From an uncultured Pelagibacteraceae bacterium (GTDB taxonomy: Bacteria; Pseudomonadota; Alphaproteobacteria; Pelagibacterales; Pelagibacteraceae), in assembly GCA_902578775.1 (NCBI GenBank), contig CACHEF010000004.1, positions 62,001 through 126,000 of the forward strand: DNA of 64,000 nt, in the 5' to 3' direction. Both the position numbers and the translations under genes were made by a program. How positions within the stretch are numbered: position 1 is the stretch's first letter; each line of letters starts with the position of its first letter. Below the pieces are notes generated by a model that made no database searches, was not told where the DNA came from, and saw only the letters and a list, made by a program, of their open reading frames with translations. Positions 42,606 to 52,239 of this stretch are shown here, piece by piece.

Positions 42606-43310
42606 ATGCAACAATATCTTCAAAATAAAAAAGGGCTTGTTCAAAGTGTATTTGACAGAGTTTATAACAAATATGATCTAATGAATGACTTTATGTCATT
42701 AGGAATTCATAGAATTTGGAAAAAGAACTTAATTAATATGATGAATCCATCTTTAAATAGTAGCTTAATTGATGTTGCATGTGGTACTGGAGATATAGGA
42801 AAATTATTTTTAGAGAACACAAAATCTACTGCAAATATATTATGTATAGATCCTAATAAAGGAATGATTACCAAAGGAAAAAAAAAACTTTTTAAATATA
42901 AAAATATTAATTGGATTATAGCTAATGCAGAAAAACTTCCTGCCTTAGATAATTCTTTTGATTATTATACTATTAGTTTTGGCTTAAGAAATACTAAAGA
43001 CATAAGTAAATCCATTTCAGAGGCTTATAGAGTCTTAAAGCCTGGCGGACGTTTTTTATGCTTAGAATTTTCAAAAATAATGAATTCAAACTTAAACTAT
43101 ATTTATAAAAATTATTCTAAACTAATACCTTTTATTGGAAATATAGTGGTTGGAGAAAAAGAACCTTATGAATACTTGGTAAAAAGTATTGAAAATTTTG
43201 TCAATCAGGAAGAATTGATTTCGATCATGAAAGAAAATAAATTTAAAAAATGCACATACCGTAATTTATCTGGTGGAATTGTCTCTATTCATAGCGGCTG
43301 GAAATTCTAA
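42606..43310 (+). CDS. ubiE: Ubiquinone/menaquinone methyltransferase
   Basis: 234 aa; YDLMNDFMSLGIHRIWK, DVACGTGDIG, FGLRNTKD. Confidence 0.95.
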   Translation: MQQYLQNKKGLVQSVFDRVYNKYDLMNDFMSLGIHRIWKKNLINMMNPSLNSSLIDVACGTGDIGKLFLENTKSTANILCIDPNKGMITKGKKKLFKYKNINWIIANAEKLPALDNSFDYYTISFGLRNTKDISKSISEAYRVLKPGGRFLCLEFSKIMNSNLNYIYKNYSKLIPFIGNIVVGEKEPYEYLVKSIENFVNQEELISIMKENKFKKCTYRNLSGGIVSIHSGWKF

Positions 43311-44878
43311 TGCTTAAGAAATTAATTACACTATTCAGACTTGGGAGAAAAGTTGCAAAATCAGATATTTTAAAAATAACTTCAAAATTTCAAAAACCCC
43401 CTTTCATTATTAAAATATTATTTAAAATTTTAGCTATTTCTTTTTCTAAAAAAGAACAAATTAACATTAACCAGGATGAAGGTGAAAGATTGTCAAGTTC
43501 ACTTGAGTCAATGGGAACAACTTTTATAAAACTTGGACAATTTTTAGCAACACGACCTGATATAATAGGAGATAAATTATCGAAAAAATTAGAAAATTTA
43601 CAAGATAAACTTCCACCTTTTTCAATTTACCAAGCTAAAGAAATTATTAAAAAAGATCTTGGGGAGGATACTTTCAATTCAATAATCGATTTGAGTGAAC
43701 CTGTGGCTGCAGCTTCAATAGCCCAAGTACATAAAGCACAAATAAATGACAATGGAATTATAAAAGATGTGGCAATAAAAATTTTAAGACCAGATATAAA
43801 AAAAATTTTTAATGAGGAAATTGATGCAATAATGTTATTTGCTTTTTTGATCGAGTCTTTAATTAAAAAAACTAAAAGATTAAAATTAGTTGATGTTGTT
43901 TTTTTACTAAAAGAAATAACTAATTTAGAAATGGACCTGAGATTTGAAGCTGCAGCAGCTAATGAATATTCAGAAAATACTAAAAATGATGCAGGTTTTA
44001 AAGTTCCCCAAATTTATTGGAATTTTACAAGTGAAAATGTGATGACGTTAGATTGGATAGAAGGTGTTTCAATTAGAGAAACTGAAAAACTTAAAAAACA
44101 AAATATTGATACAAATAAGATAGCGGAGGATATTATTCAACATTTTTTGAGACACGCTGTCAGAGATGGTTTTTTTCATGCAGACATGCATCAAGGAAAT
44201 ATATTTGTAGATAAAAATGGTCAAATTGTTCCTATTGATTTTGGGATAATGGGACGTCTAGATAAAGTGAGTAGGAGATTTTTAGCAGAGATTTTATTTG
44301 GATTTATACAAAGGGATTATAAAAAAGTTGCTGAAGTTCATTTAATAGCAGGGCTAGTACCAAAAGAAGTTCCAATTGATGACTTAGCACAGGCATTAAG
44401 ATCAATCGGAGAACCAATTTTTGGTCAAGCTGTAAAAGATATTTCTGGTGGGAAACTTTTAAAACAATTATTTGATGTAACTGAAAAATTCAATATGCAA
44501 ACACAGCCTCAACTATTGATGTTACAAAAAACGATGGTGGTAGTCGAGGGAGTTGCAAGAAAATTAAATCCCGAAACAAATATTTGGACAACATCTAAAC
44601 CAGTTTTAGAAAGTTGGTTGAAAGAATCAAAAGATCCTTTAATTACAATAAATGAAACTCTTCAAAGTACTAGTGAAGCTATTAAACGTTTGCCAGAATT
44701 GCCAGAAATCATGGATAAAGCAAATCAGGCTCTAACTTTCTTAGCAAGTGGTCAAATACCTCATAACTCTAATTCTTACTCAGCTTTAAATAATAAAAGA
44801 TCTGAAATGACAGCCTTTAGAAATCAATCAATAATAGGAATTTTAGCAGTTGTAATTATAGGCCTATTAGTATTTTAA
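43310..44878 (+). CDS. ubiB: Ubiquinone biosynthesis kinase-like protein
   Basis: 522 aa; KxGQ-like GTTFIKLGQFLATRPD, AAASIAQVHKA, DGFFHADMHQGNIFVD, PIDFGIMG. Confidence 0.95.
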   Translation: MLKKLITLFRLGRKVAKSDILKITSKFQKPPFIIKILFKILAISFSKKEQININQDEGERLSSSLESMGTTFIKLGQFLATRPDIIGDKLSKKLENLQDKLPPFSIYQAKEIIKKDLGEDTFNSIIDLSEPVAAASIAQVHKAQINDNGIIKDVAIKILRPDIKKIFNEEIDAIMLFAFLIESLIKKTKRLKLVDVVFLLKEITNLEMDLRFEAAAANEYSENTKNDAGFKVPQIYWNFTSENVMTLDWIEGVSIRETEKLKKQNIDTNKIAEDIIQHFLRHAVRDGFFHADMHQGNIFVDKNGQIVPIDFGIMGRLDKVSRRFLAEILFGFIQRDYKKVAEVHLIAGLVPKEVPIDDLAQALRSIGEPIFGQAVKDISGGKLLKQLFDVTEKFNMQTQPQLLMLQKTMVVVEGVARKLNPETNIWTTSKPVLESWLKESKDPLITINETLQSTSEAIKRLPELPEIMDKANQALTFLASGQIPHNSNSYSALNNKRSEMTAFRNQSIIGILAVVIIGLLVF

Positions 44879-44886
44879 TTCACCAA

Positions 44887-46086
44887 ATGAAAAACTTAAA
44901 AGATAAAAAAATATTAATAATCATATGTGGTGGAATTTCAGCTTACAAAAGCCTTGAAACAATTAGAATTCTTAAAAAGAAGGGTTGTGAAATAAAAACA
45001 ATTCTAACTAAAAGTGCGAAAGAATTTGTTACTCCGTTATCAATTATATCTTTGTCACAAGGCAAAGTTTACGAGGATTTGTTCAATATTCAAAATGAAA
45101 GTGAAATGGACCACATCGCTTTATCAAGATGGGCAGATTTAATTCTTGTTGAACCTGCTACTGCAAATACTTTATCAAAGCTTGCAAAAGGTTCTTCTGA
45201 AGATTTAGCATCAACTGTAATTTTGGCTTCTAATAAGCCAGTTTTTTTAGTTCCAGCAATGAATGTAAGAATGTGGGAACATCCATCTACTAAAGAAAAT
45301 CTAGAAATTTTAAAATCTTATTCCTATAAAATAATTGGCCCTGAAATAGGAGATATGGCTTGCGGTGAATATGGTGAAGGCAAAATGACAGAACCGCTAG
45401 ATATAGTTAATAGAGTTAATGATTATCTGTTTATAATTAATAAAAATAATAAGCTTAAAGCTCTAGTAACTGCTGGACCGACCATAGAATATATAGATCC
45501 CGTAAGGTTTATTTCAAATAAATCTAGTGGTAAACAAGGATATGAAATCGCTAAATCATTATCAAGAAATGGTTTTCAGACAACTTTGATTTCAGGGCCC
45601 ACAAATTTAAAAATTAATGATGAAATCAAACTTATAAATGTAGAAACTGCAGAACAAATGTTTAAAGAAACACAAAAAAATTTACCAGTTGACGTTGCTA
45701 TTTTTTCAGCAGCTGTTGCTGATTTTAAGATTGCTAAAAGAAGTAATGTAAAGATTAAAAAGAAAGATGAATTAAATGTAAAATTAGAAAAAAATGTTGA
45801 TATCTTAGATTATGTTTCTAATCATAATTCAATGAGACCAAAATTAGTCATAGGTTTTGCTGCAGAAACAAACGATTTAGAAAATAATGCAATTGAAAAA
45901 TTAACAAATAAAAACTGTGATATGATAATTGCTAACGATGTATCAAATAAAAATATTGGTTTTGATTCAGATTTTAATGAAGTAACAATTTTTTATAAAA
46001 ATAAAAAGAGAGAAAAATTATTTACGAAAAATAAATCCTTAATTTCAGAGGAGATAGTTGAAAGAATTAATAACCAGATAAATTAA
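44887..46086 (+). CDS. coaBC: Phosphopantothenoylcysteine decarboxylase / phosphopantothenate-cysteine ligase
   Basis: 399 aa; PAMNVRMWEHPST, FISNKSSGKQGYEIA, IANDVSNKNIGF. Confidence 0.95.
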   Translation: MKNLKDKKILIIICGGISAYKSLETIRILKKKGCEIKTILTKSAKEFVTPLSIISLSQGKVYEDLFNIQNESEMDHIALSRWADLILVEPATANTLSKLAKGSSEDLASTVILASNKPVFLVPAMNVRMWEHPSTKENLEILKSYSYKIIGPEIGDMACGEYGEGKMTEPLDIVNRVNDYLFIINKNNKLKALVTAGPTIEYIDPVRFISNKSSGKQGYEIAKSLSRNGFQTTLISGPTNLKINDEIKLINVETAEQMFKETQKNLPVDVAIFSAAVADFKIAKRSNVKIKKKDELNVKLEKNVDILDYVSNHNSMRPKLVIGFAAETNDLENNAIEKLTNKNCDMIIANDVSNKNIGFDSDFNEVTIFYKNKKREKLFTKNKSLISEEIVERINNQIN

Positions 46087-46523
46087 TGGTTAAAGTTTTA
46101 ATTAAAAAATTATCTCCTCATGTCCAATTACCAAAATATAAAACTTCTGGTGCATCAGGAATGGATTTAATGGCTTTCATTAATTCGTCTATTACAATTA
46201 AACCTCAAAACTCTTGTTTAATACCAACAGGTTTATCGATAGCTTTTTCTGAAAAGTATGAACTACAAATAAGACCAAGATCCGGATTAGCGGCCAAAAA
46301 TAATATAAGTGTATTGAATACACCAGGCACAATAGATAGTGACTATAGAGGCGAAATTAAAGTAATTATTTATAATCATGGAAAAAATGATTTTCTAATT
46401 AATAACGGAGATAGAATAGCCCAGATGATATTAGCGCCTGTTGTTAAAATGGAATTAGAAGAGACAGAAGATTTGCCTGAAACAATAAGGGGAGAAGGAG
46501 GATTTGGTTCAACAGGTAAATGA
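46086..46523 (+). CDS. dut: dUTP pyrophosphatase
   Basis: 145 aa; SGASGMDLMA, RPRSGLAAKN, GTIDSDYRGEI, RGEGGFGSTG. Confidence 0.97.
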   Translation: MVKVLIKKLSPHVQLPKYKTSGASGMDLMAFINSSITIKPQNSCLIPTGLSIAFSEKYELQIRPRSGLAAKNNISVLNTPGTIDSDYRGEIKVIIYNHGKNDFLINNGDRIAQMILAPVVKMELEETEDLPETIRGEGGFGSTGK

Positions 46524-47263
46524 ATTTAAAACTAAATAAAAATCAAATAGAAAGATTTTCGAGACAAATTATCTTAAAAAATATTGGTGCGGCAGGCCAA
46601 AAAAAAATTATCCAATCTAAAGTGCTAATTATTGGTATGGGAGGTTTAGGGTGTCCTATCGCAGAATTTTTAACAAGAGCTGGTGTTGGATCAATAGGTA
46701 TCATTGACTCTGACAACGTTGATTTATCAAATATTCATCGTCAAAGTCTTTATGACATTGATGACTTAAAAAAATCAAAAGTTAAAGCAGCAAAAAAAAA
46801 GTTAAAGAAAATAAATTCTAAAACTCAAGTTAATTGTTATAAAATAAGACTAAACCAAAATAATTATAAAAATATTATAAAAAAATATGATTATGTTGTG
46901 GATGGTTCAGACAATTTTAAGACCAAATTTTTAGTAAATGATTTTTGTAAAATGTCTAAGAAATTTTTAGTATCAGGAGCTATTAGTAAATTTGATGGAC
47001 ATGTTTTCACTTTTGATTTTAAAGATAAAAATACCCCATGTATAAGAAATTTTTTTCAAGATGAGAAAATTTCAGATGATATATTAAATTGCGAGTATGA
47101 AGGAATTTTAGGAACAGTTGCTGGTATAATCGGCACTATCCAAGCCAATGAAATTTTGAAAAAAATTTTAAATATTGGTAAAAACCTTAATGGCTATATT
47201 TTAATTTTAGACTTACTAAACTTAAATTTTAGAAAAGTAAAATTAAACAAAATTAAAAAATGA
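46520..47263 (+). CDS. MoeB/ThiF/HesA-family adenylyltransferase
   Basis: 247 aa; RFSRQIILKNIGAAGQKKI, GMGGLGCPIAEFL, VDGSDNFKTKFLVND. Confidence 0.9.
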   Translation: MNLKLNKNQIERFSRQIILKNIGAAGQKKIIQSKVLIIGMGGLGCPIAEFLTRAGVGSIGIIDSDNVDLSNIHRQSLYDIDDLKKSKVKAAKKKLKKINSKTQVNCYKIRLNQNNYKNIIKKYDYVVDGSDNFKTKFLVNDFCKMSKKFLVSGAISKFDGHVFTFDFKDKNTPCIRNFFQDEKISDDILNCEYEGILGTVAGIIGTIQANEILKKILNIGKNLNGYILILDLLNLNFRKVKLNKIKK

Positions 47264-47703
47264 TTAAAAAAGTTTTAATAATTTTTTTTTATTTTTATTT
47301 TTTTTCAATAGCTATTGCTGAGGATATTTTTCTCTCTTTAAAAAAGAACAAAGTTAATGTTAGATACGGACCAAGTCTTGAATCACCAATTAAATATATC
47401 TATAAGAAAATTGACTTACCTATTAAACAAATTGATAAAAAAGAAAACTTTAGAAGGATTATTGATCATAAAAAGAATAGTGGGTGGATCCATGTATCTC
47501 AATTAAAAAAAATAAATTCAATAATTCCCTTAGAAGATAAAATTTTATTTAAAAAACCATCTAACTTTTCTAAACCTTTGGCTAAAATAAAAAAAGGAAG
47601 AGTATTGATTATTCAAAAATGTGAAAAAAATTGGTGTAAAATAAAGACGAAAAGATTTAGTGGATGGATAAAAAATAAGAACATCTGGGGTAAAATTAAT
47701 TAA
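47260..47703 (+). CDS. Exported bacterial SH3-domain protein
   Basis: 147 aa; signal peptide; KVNVRYGPSLESPIKYIYKK...WIHVSQL; two SH3b-like repeats. Confidence 0.75.
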   Translation: MIKKVLIIFFYFYFFSIAIAEDIFLSLKKNKVNVRYGPSLESPIKYIYKKIDLPIKQIDKKENFRRIIDHKKNSGWIHVSQLKKINSIIPLEDKILFKKPSNFSKPLAKIKKGRVLIIQKCEKNWCKIKTKRFSGWIKNKNIWGKIN

Positions 47704-47735
47704 CCCGTTATGCCTTTCTGAAAAAATGGATTTAA

Positions 47736-47915
47736 CTATTTTTGTTGGGCACAAATATCTTTTACAACAGGTGTATTAGCACATTCTCCACATTTTGTTT
47801 TTTGTACAATACAACCATCATCAAGAACTTCCACATCTACAACTCTATCACACTTTGAACAAGTTGAAGAAATTGTTAATCCACATTTTTTACAATTATG
47901 ATTTTCTGTTTGCAT
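47736..47915 (-). CDS. 59-aa Cys-rich zinc-ribbon micro-protein
   Basis: Reverse-strand ATG...TAG: MQTENHNCKKCGLTISSTCSKCDRVVDVEVLDDGCIVQKTKCGECANTPVVKDICAQQK; three CxxC pairs; absent from ORF track. Confidence 0.7.
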   Translation of the reverse strand: MQTENHNCKKCGLTISSTCSKCDRVVDVEVLDDGCIVQKTKCGECANTPVVKDICAQQK

Positions 47916-47960
47916 GCTAAAAAATTAATCATAAATAAACTTATTTCAATTATTATTTAT

Positions 47961-48001
47961 GCGAATGATTATTATTATCGAAATTTTTTTGCGAATGATT
48001 A
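47961..48001. promoter_or_regulatory. Fur-box-like sequence plus direct repeat GCGAATGATTA (2 copies, 30-bp period)
   Basis: 47961-47979 reverse complement GATAATAATAATCATTCGC matches the E. coli Fur consensus GATAATGATAATCATTATC at 16/19 by eye; second GCGAATGATTA at 47991-48001. Confidence 0.5.
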
Positions 48002-48033
48002 CTAATTGCTTTTTTTATAGTTATTCGGTCAAA

Positions 48034-48273
48034 TTATTTTTTAGATTTACTTGTCCACCATTTATCTAAAATAAAATACCAAATCGAATTTGCAATTGGC
48101 TCAACAATGGCATCGGTTAAAGCAATTTTAAAAGAAACATCTGCTACTATCATTAAAACTGTGATCGCAATTGCAAAGTGCCCAATTGTATAAATTACAG
48201 TTCTAAGTAAAGACCCTTTATTATTTTGATAAATATTTTGGGATGCTTGAAATATGCCTTTAGTAATTTCCAT
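48034..48273 (-). CDS. DUF2061-family membrane protein
   Basis: 79 aa; SLLRTVIYTIGHFAIAITVLMIVADVSFKIALTDAIVEPIANSIWYFILDKWW. Confidence 0.7.
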   Translation of the reverse strand: MEITKGIFQASQNIYQNNKGSLLRTVIYTIGHFAIAITVLMIVADVSFKIALTDAIVEPIANSIWYFILDKWWTSKSKK

Positions 48274-48869
48274 CAGTTTTTAAAAGGACTCTCAAGAACA
48301 CAAGCCACAAGGTGTATTCTAGCCTGTTCACCTCCATTAAAGAAATTATGATATTTAGTGTTATTTGTAATCCAAACTTTACCATCTGCGGGTAAATGTT
48401 TAGCAACATTCTCTATAACCATTGAACACCCTTTGTTTGTTATTATAGGCACATGAAGTCTGCATTCTGGATCTTTATGCCAACTCAAAGTTGATCTAGG
48501 CTCTTTTAATAAGAGCCTAACCCTTCCCAATTTAAATCTCTTGCTTAGAACTTTATAAACTTCCGCAAAGTATGTATTTTCAAATTCAGGTATTAATTGT
48601 GTATATTTTGACTCATCTATATCAACATCTCTTGAAACCTCTTTTCCAGTTTCATCTGCAATTGTCCAATATTTTCCTCTTATATTGCTCCCTTCAATCG
48701 AGCTCTTATCGTTCGGAATTTGGTTTAATGGAATAGCGCCAAAATGTGTAACACCTGGTGTATTAAATTTTTTTAATTTCAAAATTTTATCTAAATCATC
48801 TTTTAACTTTGAAATGTCAAAATTTAGATTTGGAACTTCGTAAAAATCCTCAAAATTTGCTGTTGCCAT
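48273..48869 (-). CDS. Aspartyl/asparaginyl beta-hydroxylase-like 2-oxoglutarate dioxygenase
   Basis: 198 aa; SWHKDPECRLHVPIITN ... HNFFNGGEQARIHLV, cupin HxD...H and Arg motif. Confidence 0.75.
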   Translation of the reverse strand: MATANFEDFYEVPNLNFDISKLKDDLDKILKLKKFNTPGVTHFGAIPLNQIPNDKSSIEGSNIRGKYWTIADETGKEVSRDVDIDESKYTQLIPEFENTYFAEVYKVLSKRFKLGRVRLLLKEPRSTLSWHKDPECRLHVPIITNKGCSMVIENVAKHLPADGKVWITNNTKYHNFFNGGEQARIHLVACVLESPFKN

Positions 48870-48892
48870 ATAACTTTATCTTTTTTTCAAAT

Positions 48893-51130
48893 TTAATTTA
48901 ATTTCAAATCAAATCGATCGGAATTCATAACTTTTACCCACGCAGCTATAAAATCATTAACAAATTTTTCACTTGAGTCCTCACAGGCATAAACTTCTGC
49001 AAGAGCTCTTAGTTGAGAATTTGAACCAAAAATCAAATCAACTCTTGTTGCTTTCCATTTAGTTTTTTGAGTTTTTCTATCTTTTCCAACAAATGTTTGC
49101 TCTGATTTATCTTCCTCTTTCCATGTAGTGTTCATATCTAATAGATTTACGAAGTAATCGTTGGTAAGAGAACCAGGTTTTTTAGTAAAAACACCATAAT
49201 TCGAACCATCATAATTAGTATTTAAAACTCTCATACCACCTATAAGTGCTGTCATTTCTGGTGCAGTCAAACCCATTAGTTGTGCTTTATCAACCAATTT
49301 TTCCTCCGCTGAAACAGTTGAAGTTCCACCATTTAGATAGTTTCTAAAACCATCTGCCTGAGGCTCAAGAAGACCAAAAGAATGAATATCAGTCTGATCT
49401 TGTCTTGCATCTCCTCTACCTGATGAAAATGGGACGTTAACTTTATGACCTGCTTTTTTAGCAGCCATCTCAATACCAACACCACCTGCTAAGACAATTA
49501 AGTCTGCCATTGATACAATTTTTTTTTTATTATCAAATTGATCTTTAATTTTATTTAAAGCTTTAACCACAGTTGATAATTTCTTAGGATTATTCACAGC
49601 CCAGCTTTTTTGTGGCTCTAGCATTATTCTTGCACCATTAGCACCACCTCTTTTATCTGATCCTCTAAAAGTTGAAGCAGATGCCCACGCAGTAGAAACT
49701 AAATCTGATAATGGTATTTTTGATTTAGAAATTTTGTTTTTTAAATCTTTTATATCTTTTGATTTAAGTTTGTACTTTGGTTTATCAATTGGATCTTGCC
49801 AAATTAGTTGCTCTTTTGGAACTTCACTACCCAAGTAACAAACTCTTGGACCCATATCTCTATGAGTTAATTTAAACCATGCTCGAGCAAATGCATCGTG
49901 AAACTCTTTAGGGTTTTGATGAAAATGCTTTGTTATTGGTCCATAACTTGGGTCAACTTTCATTGATATATCTGTTGTTTGCATCATTGGTGGATGAAGA
50001 ACACCTTTTTGGTGTGCATCAGGCACCATTTTAATTTTTTGACCATTTTTCTTTGGAGTCCATTGATGAGCGCCTGCTGGACTCTTTGTAAGTTCCCAAT
50101 CATGACCATATAAACAATCTAAATAACCCATGTCCCATTTTGTAGGATTTTGAGTCCAAGCACCTTCAATACCACTACTTATTGTATCGACACCTTTTCC
50201 TGATTTATAACCACTATTCCATCCAGTTGCTTGATCTTGAATTTTTGAAGCTTCTGGATCAGGGCCTTTATGAGACTCTGGGGCTGCTCCATGTGATTTG
50301 CCAAATGTATGACCTCCAGCAACTAATGCTGCAGTTTCATAATCATTCATTGCCATTCTTCCAAATGTTTCTCTAATGTCATGTGCTGCTAAAAATGGAT
50401 CAGGATTTGCATCTGGTCCTTGTGGATTTACATAAATTAGTCCCATGTGTGAAGCTCCTAGTGGCTGCTCTAAATCTCTTTTTCCACTGTATCTTTTTAC
50501 GTCTAACATCTCTTTTTCAGAACCCCAGTAAATATCATCCTCTGGTTCCCAGATATCCACCCTTCCGGCACCAAAACCAAATGTTTTAAATCCCATAGAG
50601 TCTAATGCAACATTACCAACCAAAATAAATAAATCTGCCCAAGATATTTTTTTTCCATATTTTTTTTTAATCGGCCATAAAAGAAGTCTTGCTTTATCTA
50701 AATTAACATTATCAGGCCAAGAATTTAGTGGTGCAAATCTTTGATTTCCAGTTCCAGCTCCACCTCTGCCATCACCAGTTCTATACGTACCTGCAGCATG
50801 CCATGCAAGTCTAATAAATAACGGACCATAATGACCATAATCTGCTGGCCACCACTCTTGTGAGTCAGTCATTAATTTTTTTAAATCTTTTTTAAGAGCA
50901 TTGAAGTTAAGTTTTTTAAATTCTTTTGAATAATTAAATTTTTTATCCATTGGATTGGATAAATTAGAGTGCTGACTTAGAATTTTTAAATTTAAACTAT
51001 TAGGCCAAAAGTCTCTATTTGTTTGTCCTTTTCCGGCTGAAAATTTTGCTGGTGTTCCTGCACCTGTGAAAGGGCATTTACTTAATTGATTTGCTTTAAA
51101 AGATTTATTTTTAAAATTTTCAGTGCTCAT
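48893..51130 (-). CDS. katG: Catalase-peroxidase
   Basis: 745 aa; [52 protein letters not shown]; two peroxidase domains. Confidence 0.98.
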   Translation of the reverse strand: MSTENFKNKSFKANQLSKCPFTGAGTPAKFSAGKGQTNRDFWPNSLNLKILSQHSNLSNPMDKKFNYSKEFKKLNFNALKKDLKKLMTDSQEWWPADYGHYGPLFIRLAWHAAGTYRTGDGRGGAGTGNQRFAPLNSWPDNVNLDKARLLLWPIKKKYGKKISWADLFILVGNVALDSMGFKTFGFGAGRVDIWEPEDDIYWGSEKEMLDVKRYSGKRDLEQPLGASHMGLIYVNPQGPDANPDPFLAAHDIRETFGRMAMNDYETAALVAGGHTFGKSHGAAPESHKGPDPEASKIQDQATGWNSGYKSGKGVDTISSGIEGAWTQNPTKWDMGYLDCLYGHDWELTKSPAGAHQWTPKKNGQKIKMVPDAHQKGVLHPPMMQTTDISMKVDPSYGPITKHFHQNPKEFHDAFARAWFKLTHRDMGPRVCYLGSEVPKEQLIWQDPIDKPKYKLKSKDIKDLKNKISKSKIPLSDLVSTAWASASTFRGSDKRGGANGARIMLEPQKSWAVNNPKKLSTVVKALNKIKDQFDNKKKIVSMADLIVLAGGVGIEMAAKKAGHKVNVPFSSGRGDARQDQTDIHSFGLLEPQADGFRNYLNGGTSTVSAEEKLVDKAQLMGLTAPEMTALIGGMRVLNTNYDGSNYGVFTKKPGSLTNDYFVNLLDMNTTWKEEDKSEQTFVGKDRKTQKTKWKATRVDLIFGSNSQLRALAEVYACEDSSEKFVNDFIAAWVKVMNSDRFDLKLN

Positions 51131-51163
51131 AATGTTCCCCTTAAATTAGTTCAATATTGCTAG

Positions 51164-51180
51164 TTTATAATGATTCTAAA
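51164..51180 (-). promoter_or_regulatory. Irr/PerR-like operator upstream of katG (TTTAGAATCATTATAAA on gene strand)
   Basis: Near-palindromic 17-mer, 33 bp before the katG ATG; identical to the irr upstream site except the central base. Confidence 0.65.
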
Positions 51181-51246
51181 AAGGTGTCAATTAATTAAAA
51201 GTATATTAATTGATTAAAAATGACGCTGAGCAAATTTTTAAAAAAA

Positions 51247-51645
51247 TTAATCCTCTAATTTTACTAAGACTTCAACAGATTTAATTTTTTTTCCATCAAT
51301 TTTTTTAAGAATATTTATCGGACCAACATCTGAATGTTCTAAATCAATTAATTTTTCATCCTTCAAATCATAAAAATGATGATGATCTGAAATATTTGTA
51401 TCAAAATAAGTTTGATTTGAATTAATAGGAATTTGTTTTAAATATCCTTTTTTTTCGAATGCATGAACAGTATTGTAAATTGTTGCTAGTGATATTTTAT
51501 TACTCACTTGTTTTTTAATTTTTTTTTCTAAATCGTTAATTGTAAAATGAAATGTTTTCTCAGTATCAAACAAAACTTCACATATTTGAAGCCTCTGTTT
51601 AGTTGGCCTTAATCCAGAGTTTCTTAATTTATCTATATATTTCAC
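51247..51645 (-). CDS. irr: Fur-family regulator, Irr-like
   Basis: 132 aa; LRPTKQRLQICEVLF, ISLATIYNTVHAFEKKGYLK, FDTNISDHHHFYD (HHH motif); no C-terminal CxxC; divergent to fabA. Confidence 0.8.
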   Translation of the reverse strand: MKYIDKLRNSGLRPTKQRLQICEVLFDTEKTFHFTINDLEKKIKKQVSNKISLATIYNTVHAFEKKGYLKQIPINSNQTYFDTNISDHHHFYDLKDEKLIDLEHSDVGPINILKKIDGKKIKSVEVLVKLED

Positions 51646-51663
51646 TTTTTAGCTATATTGTTA

Positions 51664-51680
51664 TTTATAATTATTCTAAA
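51664..51680 (-). promoter_or_regulatory. Irr/PerR-like operator upstream of irr (TTTAGAATAATTATAAA on gene strand)
   Basis: Same 17-mer as katG site, 18 bp before the irr ATG, in the irr-fabA divergent intergenic region. Confidence 0.65.
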
Positions 51681-51738
51681 GTAATATTAAAACTATATTA
51701 TATGATCACAAAATCAAGTAAATAAGAGTACCAAAACT

Positions 51739-52239
51739 ATGAAAAAAAACTCTTACTCTTATGATGAACTTATCAATTGTGCTGAAGGTAAATTATTTGG
51801 TCCAGGTAATGCTAAATTACCTCTTCCACCAATGCTAATGTTTGATAGAATTACTGAAATTAACGCTGACAAGGGTTATTATAAAAAAGGTTCATTGAAA
51901 GCTGAATTAGACATAAAAAAAAATCTTTGGTTTTTTGACTGTCACTTCAAACAAGATCCTGTAATGCCTGGATGTCTTGGTCTTGATGCTATGTGGCAAT
52001 TGGTTGGTTTTTTTCTTGGATGGATTGGAAATCCTGGGAAAGGACGGGCACTAGGAGTTGGTACGGTAAAATTTACTGGTGAAGTTTTGCAAAATATTAA
52101 TACTGTTAGATATGAAATAGATATGAAAAAAATTTTATCACCTGGAGGAACTACTGTAGGTCTAGCGAATGGTATAGTTTTTGCGGATGATAAAAAAATT
52201 TATTCTGCAGATAGTCTGAAAGTAGGTTTATTTAAATAA
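51739..52239 (+). CDS. fabA: 3-hydroxydecanoyl-ACP dehydratase/isomerase
   Basis: 166 aa; [24 protein letters not shown]. Confidence 0.96.
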   Translation: MKKNSYSYDELINCAEGKLFGPGNAKLPLPPMLMFDRITEINADKGYYKKGSLKAELDIKKNLWFFDCHFKQDPVMPGCLGLDAMWQLVGFFLGWIGNPGKGRALGVGTVKFTGEVLQNINTVRYEIDMKKILSPGGTTVGLANGIVFADDKKIYSADSLKVGLFK

